The notes beneath the pieces are model-generated. The model was given only the letters and a program-made list of their open reading frames with translations. It was not told the DNA's origin and ran no database searches. Of a DNA stretch of 35,459 bases, positions 1 to 8,852 are shown one piece after another. Origin of the DNA: a gamma proteobacterium HTCC2207 (GTDB lineage Bacteria; Pseudomonadota; Gammaproteobacteria; Pseudomonadales; Porticoccaceae); the NCBI GenBank assembly GCA_905182275.1, contig CAJJAU010000076.1, forward strand, positions 1 through 35,459, in the 5' to 3' direction. Each line of letters begins with the position of its first letter. Position 1 is the stretch's first letter. The translations under genes and the position numbers were made by a program.

Positions 1-743
1 ACCTGCAGGGAACTAAAACAACAGCAGTCCTTGATGGCGACCATTACATCCTTAATGGTTCTAAGACCTTTATTACAAACGGTCAAAAAGCCGGTCTGGT
101 GATTGTCGTTGCAAAAACTGATCCTACAGCGGGCTCAAAGGGTATCAGCCTGTTTTTAGTGGAGGCCGACCTGCCAGGCTTCAGCAAAGGGAAAAACCTC
201 AATAAGCTAGGATTAAAAGCTCAGGATACCTCAGAGCTATTTTTCCAAGACGTTAAAGTCCCTAAAGAAAACCTCCTCGGTGAAGAAGGGCGCGGATTTA
301 TTTATCTTATGCAGGACTTACCTCAGGAGCGATTGTCTATTGCGGTAGGTGCAGTTGCTAATGCTCAGGCGATACTTGAAACAACGGTTACTTATACCAA
401 AGAGCGCAAAGCTTTTGGTACTTCGGTAGCCTCCTTTCAAAACACCCAGTTTAAGTTGGCTGAGTTGGCGGCAGAAGTCACCAGCGCAGAAGTATTTTGT
501 GATCGTTGTACTGAACTACTACTAGAGGATAAATTAGATTCAGTAACTGCTTCTAAGCTGAAGCTGCTGACTACTGACTTGCAGTGTAAAGTTGCTGATG
601 AGTGCCTTCAACTCCACGGTGGTTGGGGTTACATGTGGGAATACCCAGTGTGTCGCGCCTTCGCAGACTCTCGCGTACAGCGCATCTATGGTGGTAGCAA
701 CGAGATCATGAAGTTAATTATTTCGCGAGACTTAATGAAATAA
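1..743 (+). CDS. Long-chain-type acyl-CoA dehydrogenase (5' end cut by window edge)
   Basis: The reading frame is already open at base 3 (…YILNGSKTFITNG…), so the gene starts outside the window; the GTG at 99 is internal. About 246 C-terminal codons are present. They cover the end of the middle beta domain and the whole C-terminal helical domain, with the family signatures KERKAFG, LQLHGGWGYMWEYP and RVQRIYGGSNEIMK. The enzyme is an FAD-dependent oxidase of acyl-CoA thioesters (first step of beta-oxidation). The position holding the catalytic Glu in medium/short-chain enzymes (IYEG) is Gly here. The Glu of MWEYP (bases 639-641) is the base used by long-chain dehydrogenases such as mammalian ACADL, so a long-chain or branched substrate is likely. 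The exact substrate cannot be read from the sequence. The gene ends at a strong terminator. Confidence 0.93.
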   Translation, partial: LQGTKTTAVLDGDHYILNGSKTFITNGQKAGLVIVVAKTDPTAGSKGISLFLVEADLPGFSKGKNLNKLGLKAQDTSELFFQDVKVPKENLLGEEGRGFIYLMQDLPQERLSIAVGAVANAQAILETTVTYTKERKAFGTSVASFQNTQFKLAELAAEVTSAEVFCDRCTELLLEDKLDSVTASKLKLLTTDLQCKVADECLQLHGGWGYMWEYPVCRAFADSRVQRIYGGSNEIMKLIISRDLMK

Positions 744-761
744 ACTGTATCGCAAGGTCAA

Positions 762-793
762 ATGAAAACGCCCCTCAAGAGGGGCGTTTTCAT
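762..793. terminator. Bidirectional rho-independent terminator
   Basis: A perfect inverted repeat has 14-bp arms (ATGAAAACGCCCCT at 762-775 and its complement at 780-793) and a 4-base loop, CAAG. The GC-rich core is flanked by an A-run on the left and a T-run on the right, so it can terminate transcription from both sides. It lies between the acyl-CoA dehydrogenase gene (plus, stop at 743) and the aldolase-fold gene (minus, stop at 803), exactly where a shared terminator is expected. Confidence 0.93.
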
Positions 794-802
794 TTAGTCA
801 GA

Positions 803-1537
803 TTAGTTTTTATAAGAGGGGTCAATCTTATCGATGATACGGACGAACGCGTTAAACTCAAGTTCTCCCGCTGGTTCCCCCTTGGTTTGCATCTCCATGA
901 GTTGTTCAGATATTTTCAAAACATCATCGTTCACTGGAATAATGGCTTTACCTGTTGCATCGCAAGCCACTTGAATTTCACAGGATCGCTCAAGTGTCCA
1001 CTGATTGATGAAGGCTTCAGGTATTGTGCGGCCGCAGGTCAGCAGTCCATGGTTGCGCAAAATGAGTAAACTTTTATCGCCAAGATTTGCCACTAGCCGT
1101 GGCTTCTCATCGTCCCTAACCGTGAGACCTTCAAAGTCGTGATAGGCGATACGATTGTGCAGCAATGCGGAATAAAAGTTGTCTGTTCGCAGACCTTCTT
1201 GTGAACAAGCAACGGCCATTCCGGCATTAGTATGAGTGTGAGCAATGCAGTGGGCTTCGGGCCGAGCAGCATGAATGGCAGTGTGAATAACAATGCCTGC
1301 CGGATTTACGGTGTAGTCGGTATCTTCAACAATGTTACCCTCTATATCGACTTTCACTAAGTTCGATGCGGTGACTTCGCTGTAGTGCAGGCCATACGGA
1401 TTAATCAAGAAATGATGTTCATCGCCTGGAAGTTTAACGGTGATATGGTTAAAAATCATTTCGGTCCAGCCCATGTGGTCGAATATTCGATAACATGCCG
1501 CCAGTTGAATACGTAGTTCTTGCTCAGTTTTTTCCAT
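803..1537 (-). CDS. Class II aldolase/adducin family protein
   Basis: A 244-residue single-domain protein with the aldolase II/adducin fold. The metal-binding histidines are visible as HTHT (H100 and H102) and RNHG (H163). The region NPAGIVIHTAIH (78-89) aligns with the part of L-fuculose-phosphate aldolase that carries the catalytic Glu (SSEWRFH). That Glu is Gly81 here, as in the adducin-like bacterial branch, so retro-aldol cleavage of a sugar phosphate should not be assumed. The function is unknown. The start codon overlaps the stop of the upstream phnA-like gene by one base (TAATG), implying translational coupling. Transcription ends at the hairpin at 762-793. Confidence 0.85.
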   Translation of the reverse strand: MEKTEQELRIQLAACYRIFDHMGWTEMIFNHITVKLPGDEHHFLINPYGLHYSEVTASNLVKVDIEGNIVEDTDYTVNPAGIVIHTAIHAARPEAHCIAHTHTNAGMAVACSQEGLRTDNFYSALLHNRIAYHDFEGLTVRDDEKPRLVANLGDKSLLILRNHGLLTCGRTIPEAFINQWTLERSCEIQVACDATGKAIIPVNDDVLKISEQLMEMQTKGEPAGELEFNAFVRIIDKIDPSYKN

Positions 1538-2115
1538 TAGTTAGCCCTCTTTACAAATTTAGTCAAAATGACAATTTGGGTACCGTTTACTCGGCCCTCT
1601 AGCTGTTCTGGGTTGTCTTCCACCAGAGATATATTTCGCACTGCTGTGCCACGTTTAGCGGTAAAGCTAACGCCTTTAACATTTAAATCTTTGGTGAGTG
1701 TGACCGTATCTCCGTCCTTGAGTAATGCACCATTACTGTCTTTATGGTCAACAGTCGGGAGGCTGTCCTGGTTTGCCCCAGTCTTTGCCCAGGCTAAAGT
1801 ATCATCTTCTAGATACAACATATCAAGTAGATCTTGAGCCCAAGGTTCAGTATTTAGCTGATTTAGAAGCCGCCACACAATAACCTGTACCGCTGGAACT
1901 TGACTCCACATGCTGTCATTAAGGCAGCGCCAGTGATTGGGGTCCACTGTTGAAGAGTCATTCAGCCGCTCATGGCACTGTTGGCAAACCACTACATTGT
2001 GGTCTGGAAAGTCATCACTATGAGGCGCGATCGCGAAGCTATACAGTTTATCTTGTGCGGTGCAGAGTTCGCATTTTTCATCGCAGCGGCTGTTTAGAGA
2101 TGCACTTAGAATCAT
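1537..2115 (-). CDS. phnA: PhnA/YjdM family zinc-ribbon protein
   Basis: 192 residues from the ATG at 2115; an in-frame TTG lies three bases further upstream. The N-terminus holds a CxxC pair at C15/C18 and a second at C44/C47 (CQQC), forming a zinc ribbon. The C-terminal part (about 128-190) is the SH3-like PhnA domain, recognisable by DSNGALLKDGDTVTLTKDL and the VKGVSFTAKRGT stretch. It is longer than the roughly 110-residue E. coli protein because of a middle segment. Despite the historical name, this family is not a proven phosphonate enzyme and its role is unclear. It is the first gene of a two-gene operon with the aldolase-fold gene; a sigma-70-like promoter sits just upstream. Confidence 0.85.
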   Translation of the reverse strand: MILSASLNSRCDEKCELCTAQDKLYSFAIAPHSDDFPDHNVVVCQQCHERLNDSSTVDPNHWRCLNDSMWSQVPAVQVIVWRLLNQLNTEPWAQDLLDMLYLEDDTLAWAKTGANQDSLPTVDHKDSNGALLKDGDTVTLTKDLNVKGVSFTAKRGTAVRNISLVEDNPEQLEGRVNGTQIVILTKFVKRAN

Positions 2116-2149
2116 CAATTAAGAGGTCTTTTTTATGGTTTAGCAGATC

Positions 2150-2178
2150 ATTATAACCAACCATATATTTGCTGCCAT
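2150..2178 (-). promoter_or_regulatory. Sigma-70-type promoter for the phnA-like operon
   Basis: Read on the minus strand: a perfect -10 hexamer TATAAT (2155-2150), a 17-base spacer, and a -35 hexamer ATGGCA (2178-2173), which matches 4 of 6 consensus bases. Predicted transcription start is near 2143, giving a 5' leader of about 28 bases before the ATG at 2115. No strong Shine-Dalgarno sequence is seen. The position and spacing fit well, but this is pattern matching only. Confidence 0.6.
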
Positions 2179-2231
2179 GGTTAGACTGATATTGAGCTTA
2201 ACGTACTTTTTAGGCCAGTGTGTGGCCAAGT

Positions 2232-3215
2232 TTACGCGTCTATTAGCGATTTTGCCGCAGCCCAGCCAGATAGTACCGCGCCTTCCACGCGGGGGCCGGC
2301 AAAAGCATCTCCAGCTAATACCAATGCTGGCAAGTCAGTTGACTCGCTAACCACCATGCAAGGACTGTTGTCGACGATGATGGGCTTACTGTAGCGCCAG
2401 CCATGCACTTGAAAATCAACCACTGCAGCACCCAAATAGGGGCTAGCTGCTTGTATCAGTTGTTGAGCAACTTGATCACGATCACTATCAAAGTGTTTAG
2501 CGCTAAAATCACCACTACCATGAATAGTCACTGCTGGAATGGCAGAAACACCCTTTTGCTGATTATCGCTAATCCATGCGATCGGACCTGTCTCAATGGC
2601 CATTGCTCCTGGGGCCGCAATGGCACTGGGCTGGTCCAAAACTGCCATGACCGCAATGCAACTCTCGTAGCTAATTCGGTTCAGACGATCACTCTTATCC
2701 TTGGGGAGTTGAATATTGCCACTGTCCAACAAGACTAAAGTCTGAGGGACTGGTGAAGTGATCACTAGTGATCGAGACTGGATACTGGTTCCATTATTTA
2801 ATTGGCAAAGCCATCCATCGCGATTAACATTAAGTGACGTTACTGTAGTCCCAAGTTTGACGCTGATATCTACAGCCAAATGTTTGGCAATAGCTGTCAT
2901 GGTAGGCACTCCTCGGTAACGGGCATGGCTGTTAGCTTGACCTGGAAAGCTGCTGTACCATTCTTTGGCAACTCCGGCCTCTATCCACTCCCTAACTTGC
3001 TCTACAAACTTCGGATCACGGGTAGTCATAAACTGAGCACCATGATCAAAACTGGCATTGTCTATACGTCGACCTGCTAAACGCCCCCCTAAACCGCGTC
3101 CTTTATCGACGACTAACACTTTATAGCCTGCGCGCTGAAGATGATTAGCGGCACTTAAACCAGCAAGGCCAGCTCCGATGATTAAAACGTCTGTATTGTG
3201 CGTAGGTAGAGTCAT
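2232..3215 (-). CDS. Renalase-like FAD-dependent oxidoreductase (amine oxidase fold)
   Basis: 327 residues from the ATG at 3215 (MTLPTHNTDVLIIGAGLAG). A longer reading frame to 3329 exists, but its extra 38 residues overlap the DUF2256 gene in another frame and precede the FAD-binding strand, so they are not used. The N-terminal Rossmann motif GAGLAGLSAA (residues 14-23), the following acidic strand end VVDKGRGLGGR, DHGAQF, and the C-terminal GDAFAGPRVEGAVLSG are typical of the NAD/FAD-dependent amine-oxidase/renalase group. The substrate is unknown. The start lies 10 bases after the DUF2256 stop codon, so the two are probably co-transcribed behind the TauD-like gene. No clear terminator was found after the stop. 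Confidence 0.82.
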   Translation of the reverse strand: MTLPTHNTDVLIIGAGLAGLSAANHLQRAGYKVLVVDKGRGLGGRLAGRRIDNASFDHGAQFMTTRDPKFVEQVREWIEAGVAKEWYSSFPGQANSHARYRGVPTMTAIAKHLAVDISVKLGTTVTSLNVNRDGWLCQLNNGTSIQSRSLVITSPVPQTLVLLDSGNIQLPKDKSDRLNRISYESCIAVMAVLDQPSAIAAPGAMAIETGPIAWISDNQQKGVSAIPAVTIHGSGDFSAKHFDSDRDQVAQQLIQAASPYLGAAVVDFQVHGWRYSKPIIVDNSPCMVVSESTDLPALVLAGDAFAGPRVEGAVLSGWAAAKSLIDA

Positions 3216-3225
3216 AAATAGATTC

Positions 3226-3381
3226 TTATGGTGAGTTTTTACGCGCCTCAGATTTACAGCGCACGGAGCAGTATTGCACTTCTTCCCAACAGCGTTGCCA
3301 CTTTTTACGCCAGGTAAAAGGCCGCTCACACGCCAAGCAAATTTTAGTAGGCAAGTCAGATTTTTTACGCATGGAAGGCAT
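3226..3381 (-). CDS. DUF2256 small zinc-binding protein
   Basis: A short gene of 51 residues from the ATG at 3381, or 48 from the ATG at 3372. The second start (MRKKSDLPTKIC…) looks more like family members. The protein contains the DUF2256 signature: KICLACERPFTWRKKW, then C31, W32EEVQYC and a final C42, so CxxC…C…CxxxC-type cysteines that probably bind zinc. The function of this family is unknown. From memory, its members often lie beside photolyase/cryptochrome or flavoprotein genes, and here the downstream neighbour is an FAD oxidoreductase 10 bases away. The upstream TauD-like gene ends 8 bases before the first ATG. Neither start has a strong ribosome-binding site, which fits translational coupling. 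Confidence 0.88.
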   Translation of the reverse strand: MPSMRKKSDLPTKICLACERPFTWRKKWQRCWEEVQYCSVRCKSEARKNSP

Positions 3382-3389
3382 CGTTGGAC

Positions 3390-4220
3390 TTAGGCTGCAG
3401 TTAAGGCAGTACCCGCTAAAGTGATGCGATGCATCAGCCTAGCCTCACCTTGATAGTCGTTTTTTGCTTGATGCCATGTGCAGCGATTATCCCAAAACGT
3501 CACCGACCCGGGGAGCCAATTAAAGCTGCAGGTAAATTGAGGCTGGTTGACGTGAGCATAGAGCTCGTCAAGCAATACACGGCTTTCAGTAAAGTCCCAA
3601 CCTTCAAATTGAATAGTGTGGCCAGGGTTTACATAGAGTACATTGCGGCCACTTTCAGGATGCTTAATCACTACAGGGTGTGTGGCATCGCCAACGCGAT
3701 CCATACCACCGAGTTGCTCAGCGAGATCTGTATGCCGATACACCCCATTCTCACCATAGAGATGCTCATTCGAATGCACCGCGCGCAGATTCGCAATACG
3801 CTTTTTCATTGCTGGGGGAAGTGCGTCATAGGCGGCAGCAAGATTAGCGAATTCAGTATCTCCACCAGTCTTGGGCAGAGTGCGAGCCACTAAGATAGAA
3901 CCCATAGCAGGAATCTCATCATAGGAATGGTCGGTATGCCAGCCACCCCCGATATTGGTTTGTTGAGTTTTCTCTTTGCGTACTTCGGCTATCTTAGAAA
4001 AATCGCTGGTAGCTTTGAAAAATTTATTGATAACAATACTGCCGAAACGTTCGGCAAATCTCAGATGTTCTGCGGGCGGCAATTCTTGATCTCGGAAAAA
4101 TAATAAACCATGTTCAGCAAAAGCGTCTCTTAAACTAGTCAGCTCATTATCTGACAGTGTCGCTAGTTGGATGCCACTAACCAAGGCGCCACAACCGGAT
4201 GAGTATGGGGTAACATTCAT
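3390..4220 (-). CDS. TauD/TfdA family Fe(II)/2-oxoglutarate dioxygenase
   Basis: 276 residues. The Fe(II) facial triad is visible: H95 and D97 in GGWHTDHSYDE, and H250 in CTWHQAKND. R265 in ARLMHRITL is the likely 2-oxoglutarate-binding arginine, equivalent to R270 of E. coli TauD. The family hydroxylates diverse substrates (taurine, 2,4-D, carnitine precursors and others), so the substrate cannot be named. There is no sulfonate transport gene nearby. A ribosome-binding sequence AAGGA precedes the ATG by about 8-9 bases. The gene begins 18 bases after gatB and is followed within 8 bases by the DUF2256 gene, so it probably belongs to the same transcript as gatCAB. That linkage looks positional rather than functional. 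Confidence 0.87.
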   Translation of the reverse strand: MNVTPYSSGCGALVSGIQLATLSDNELTSLRDAFAEHGLLFFRDQELPPAEHLRFAERFGSIVINKFFKATSDFSKIAEVRKEKTQQTNIGGGWHTDHSYDEIPAMGSILVARTLPKTGGDTEFANLAAAYDALPPAMKKRIANLRAVHSNEHLYGENGVYRHTDLAEQLGGMDRVGDATHPVVIKHPESGRNVLYVNPGHTIQFEGWDFTESRVLLDELYAHVNQPQFTCSFNWLPGSVTFWDNRCTWHQAKNDYQGEARLMHRITLAGTALTAA

Positions 4221-4238
4221 GGACAGATCCTTATTACA

Positions 4239-5696
4239 TTATAAAAGTTCATTGAGCTTTTGAAGTAATATTTGATTGACTTGCTGAGGGTTCGCCTGAC
4301 CCTTAGAGGCTTTCATGATCTGGCCCATAAAGCCGCCGAGTTTTTTCTTGCGCTTACTTTCATCGCTATTAATAAAGTCTTCAACCATGACTGCATTCGC
4401 GGCTAAAACATCAACTACAATTTTCTCAAGAGCACCGCTATCAGACACCTGCTTTAGTCCTTTGGACTCAATAATTTCATCGGCGGTGCCTTCACCTTGC
4501 CACATAGCTTCGAATACCTGCTTGGCCATCTTTCCAGAAATACTGTTGTCTGCAATACGTACAACCATGCCTGCGAGTTGTTTAGCGGACACTGGGCTTT
4601 CAGTGAAACCGAGACCCGCATTATTTAGGCTTCCACTAAGTTCACCCATGACCCAGTTCGCCGCCAGCTTTGGATTGTTTGAATCCTTTGCGACGGTTTC
4701 GAAGAATGCCGACATATTGGAGTCACTAGCAATAATAGCAGAGTCATAGTCCGATAGTGCGTACTGACTAACAAAGCGGTTTTGGCGAGCATCAGGTAGT
4801 TCTGGTAATGCTTGCCGGAGTTCTTCTATGGTCTCATCACTGACTAGTACCGGAAGTAGATCGGGACAGGGGAAGTAACGATAATCGTTAGCCTCTTCCT
4901 TACTACGCATTGACTTAGCCACTTTGGTGTCGCCATTGTAAAGACGTGTTTCTTGAGCCACCGTGCCACCGTCTTCAATCAGATCTATCTGACGTTCAAC
5001 TTCGCGTTCGATGGCTTCTTCCATAAATTTATACGAGTTAAGATTTTTGGTTTCTGTCCTTATACCCAAAGTAGAACTACCGGCAGGTCGGACTGAAACA
5101 TTGACATCAAAACGCATGCTGCCTTGGCTCATTTCACCGTCGCAGATTTTAATTGATGTCACTATACTGTGAAGCTTTTTAGCAAAGGCGATGGCCTCCT
5201 CCGCGCTGCGCATATCTGGCTCAGACACAATTTCAATCAGCGGTGTGCCGGCACGATTAAGATCAACGCCAGACATTCCATATGGTAGATCGCCTTCGTG
5301 AGTAGATTTTCCAGCATCTTCTTCAAGATGAGCATGGTGAATACGGATAGCCTTTTCCGTGCCATCCGCCAATTGAATAGTCACACTGCCGCGGCCAACA
5401 ATCGGTTTCTCCAACTGCGTTGTTTGATAGCCTTTTGGCAAGTCCGGATAGAAATAGTTTTTCCGTTCGAATACAGATTCCTGACAGATCTCTGCGTCTA
5501 TGGCCAGCCCAAACATAATGGCGTAATTTACCGCCTGTTTGTTGAGCACGGGTAGGGTTCCTGGCATAGCTAAGTCGATTGCACAGGCTTGGGTATTGGG
5601 GGTGGCACCAAAAGTAGTACTCGCCGCCGAGAAGATTTTAGTTTTGGTGGCCAGTTGAACATGAACTTCAAGTCCAATTACAGTTTCCCAGTTCAT
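4239..5696 (-). CDS. gatB: Asp/Glu-tRNA(Asn/Gln) amidotransferase subunit B
   Basis: 485 residues, the usual length. Signatures include [14 protein letters not shown] at the start, the [10 protein letters not shown] motif, the zinc/phosphorylation region [35 protein letters not shown] and [12 protein letters not shown]. The C-terminal GatB/YqeY domain is also present ([18 protein letters not shown]). GatB binds the mischarged tRNA and activates Glu or Asp with ATP; ammonia comes from GatA. Its start overlaps the gatA stop by one base (TAATG), and it is the third gene of gatC-gatA-gatB. The presence of the complex implies that at least one of Gln-tRNA(Gln) or Asn-tRNA(Asn) can be made indirectly. 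Confidence 0.97.
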   Translation of the reverse strand: MNWETVIGLEVHVQLATKTKIFSAASTTFGATPNTQACAIDLAMPGTLPVLNKQAVNYAIMFGLAIDAEICQESVFERKNYFYPDLPKGYQTTQLEKPIVGRGSVTIQLADGTEKAIRIHHAHLEEDAGKSTHEGDLPYGMSGVDLNRAGTPLIEIVSEPDMRSAEEAIAFAKKLHSIVTSIKICDGEMSQGSMRFDVNVSVRPAGSSTLGIRTETKNLNSYKFMEEAIEREVERQIDLIEDGGTVAQETRLYNGDTKVAKSMRSKEEANDYRYFPCPDLLPVLVSDETIEELRQALPELPDARQNRFVSQYALSDYDSAIIASDSNMSAFFETVAKDSNNPKLAANWVMGELSGSLNNAGLGFTESPVSAKQLAGMVVRIADNSISGKMAKQVFEAMWQGEGTADEIIESKGLKQVSDSGALEKIVVDVLAANAVMVEDFINSDESKRKKKLGGFMGQIMKASKGQANPQQVNQILLQKLNELL

Positions 5697-7147
5697 TACA
5701 CAGCCTCCGGCGCTTGATGATGCCAGTCAGTGATCTGCTGGAATTGATGCGCGACATTTAGCATACGTGCTTCATCAAAGTAGTTGCCAATAATCTGCAA
5801 GCCCACCGGTTTTTCCTCAACCATACCGCAAGGTACTGACATGCCGGGCAATCCCGCTAAATTGGTCGCAATAGTGTAAATATCTTCTAAATACATCGCC
5901 ACAGGGTCATCTCCCTTGGCGCCAAATTTAAATGCAGGTGATGGGCAGGTTGGGCCCATTATCAAGTCTACTGATTTAAAGGCTTCTGAAAAATCTTGCT
6001 GAATGAGTTGCCGAACCTGCTGAGCTTTACCGTAATAAGCGTCATAGTAACCAGCAGAGAGACAATAGGTGCCAATCAAAATTCGTCGCTGGACCTCTTC
6101 GCCGAAACCTTCAGAGCGACTTCGGCAATACATATCCTGCAAATCTTTTGGATTCTCACATCGATAGCCATATTTTACACCGTCGAAACGCGATAGGTTA
6201 GCTGACGCTTCAGCCGGTGCAATCACGTAGTAAGCAGGTACCGAGAGGTCGGAGCTGGGAAGGCTTATATCAACTAATTCTGCGCCCTGTGCCTCAAGTT
6301 CGGCCAACGCTTCTCTAACCGCCAACTCAGTACCAGGATGGAGGCCTTCTGAAAAATATTCCTTAGGAATTCCGATCTTCAGCCCCTTGACCGAATTGCC
6401 TAAGGATGCAGTGTAATCGGGTACACTTTGCTCTACTGATGTTGAATCTTTTTCGTCAAAGCTGGCCATACAGTTGAGCATTATTGCACAGTCTTCTGCG
6501 GTGCGAGCCATCGGACCTGCCTGATCTAAACTTGAGGCAAAAGCAATCATTCCCCAACGAGATACTCGCCCATAGGTTGGTTTTAGACCGCTAATTCCGC
6601 ACAGTGCCGCTGGCTGACGAATAGAGCCACCGGTATCTGTAGCGGTTGCCCCAGGCGCTAATCGAGCGGCTATAGCCGCAGCAGAGCCTCCAGAAGAACC
6701 GCCAGGAACTGAATCTGTCGCCCAAGGGTTCTTTACCGGTCCATAGAAACTGGTTTCATTTGACGAACCCATGGCAAATTCGTCCATGTTGGTCTTGCCC
6801 AGCATGACGGCACCATCGCGGGCAAAGTTCTCTACTACGGTGGCGTTATAGGGTGGTACAAAGTTATCGAGCATCTTAGAGCCACAGCTAGTGCGCACCC
6901 CATCAGTACAGAAGATGTCTTTGTGCAGGATTGGCACTCCGCACATGGCAGGAGCATCGCCACTCGCAAGACGCTTGTCAGCCAGCGCCGCAGCCGTTAG
7001 AGCCTGTTCACCGGTAATGGTAATAACCGCGTTGTAATTGTCATTTAATTGACTTATTCGGTCTAAAAAGTGCTGAGTTAACTCGACACTTGAAAATTCC
7101 TTGTTTTGTAGCCCTTTAATAAGCTCAGCAATAGTGTAGTTGTGCAT
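5696..7147 (-). CDS. gatA: Asp/Glu-tRNA(Asn/Gln) amidotransferase subunit A
   Basis: 483 residues of the amidase-signature family. The Lys of the Ser-cis-Ser-Lys triad is in PILHKDIF. The glycine/serine-rich signature [19 protein letters not shown] is followed by [10 protein letters not shown], which carries the cis-Ser and the nucleophilic Ser. GatA hydrolyses glutamine and channels ammonia to GatB. The start is the ATG at 7147, 11 bases after gatC, and the stop overlaps the gatB start (TAATG). All catalytic residues appear intact. Confidence 0.97.
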   Translation of the reverse strand: MHNYTIAELIKGLQNKEFSSVELTQHFLDRISQLNDNYNAVITITGEQALTAAALADKRLASGDAPAMCGVPILHKDIFCTDGVRTSCGSKMLDNFVPPYNATVVENFARDGAVMLGKTNMDEFAMGSSNETSFYGPVKNPWATDSVPGGSSGGSAAAIAARLAPGATATDTGGSIRQPAALCGISGLKPTYGRVSRWGMIAFASSLDQAGPMARTAEDCAIMLNCMASFDEKDSTSVEQSVPDYTASLGNSVKGLKIGIPKEYFSEGLHPGTELAVREALAELEAQGAELVDISLPSSDLSVPAYYVIAPAEASANLSRFDGVKYGYRCENPKDLQDMYCRSRSEGFGEEVQRRILIGTYCLSAGYYDAYYGKAQQVRQLIQQDFSEAFKSVDLIMGPTCPSPAFKFGAKGDDPVAMYLEDIYTIATNLAGLPGMSVPCGMVEEKPVGLQIIGNYFDEARMLNVAHQFQQITDWHHQAPEAV

Positions 7148-7158
7148 TGTTAATCCGG

Positions 7159-7446
7159 TTATTCGATCATTTTGGGAACGCTAAATAATCCATTATGGGT
7201 TTGCGGCGCTATCGCCTGAAAAGCATCGCGTTGATCTGTTTCCTTTACTTCGTCATTACGCAGCCGCTGAGAGGTGTGGAAAGGCCGAGATATTTCCTGC
7301 AATGACTCAGTGTCGGCATTCTGCAGTTGATCTACCAATGCTAAGACACTACTGAGGCGGCCAGTAACATCAGCGATGGTTTTTTCGTCAATCGCCAGAC
7401 GCGATAGTGTGGCTAATTTTTTAATTTCTTCTCTTTCAATAGTCAT
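7159..7446 (-). CDS. gatC: Asp/Glu-tRNA(Asn/Gln) amidotransferase subunit C
   Basis: 95 residues, the family's normal size, from the ATG at 7446 ([19 protein letters not shown]). An extension to 7470 is possible but adds eight residues not typical of the family. The ATG at 7446 has an AGGT ribosome-binding element about 8 bases upstream. GatC wraps around GatA and stabilises the GatCAB complex; the conserved features are LSRLAID near the N-terminus and the C-terminal [14 protein letters not shown] stretch. It is the first gene of the minus-strand operon and diverges from mreB. Confidence 0.94.
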   Translation of the reverse strand: MTIEREEIKKLATLSRLAIDEKTIADVTGRLSSVLALVDQLQNADTESLQEISRPFHTSQRLRNDEVKETDQRDAFQAIAPQTHNGLFSVPKMIE

Positions 7447-8797
<1,351 letters not shown>

Positions 8798-8840
8798 GAG
8801 GATTGCTGATTTATTAGAGTTTGATTACCACTGATTCTTC

Positions 8841-8846
8841 GGGAGC
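8841..8846 (+). promoter_or_regulatory. Ribosome-binding site for mreC pointing at an ATT codon
   Basis: GGGAGC is followed six bases later by the in-frame ATT at 8853. No other strong purine-rich ribosome-binding site occurs between the mreB stop and the TTG at 8898. This element decides the proposed mreC start. Confidence 0.55.
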
Positions 8847-8852
8847 AGAGCC

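Noticed and set aside
2211-2230. Stem GGCCA-GTGTG-TGGCC after the FAD oxidoreductase gene
   Set aside because: Only 5 bp, with an A-run instead of a T-run downstream on the strand that would be transcribed; not called a terminator.
3216-3329. 38-residue extension of the FAD oxidoreductase
   Set aside because: It precedes the FAD-binding strand and coincides with the DUF2256 gene in a different frame.
3429-3893. 154-codon open frame on the plus strand inside the dioxygenase gene
   Set aside because: It lies antisense to a well-supported gene, has no recognisable motif and no ribosome-binding site.
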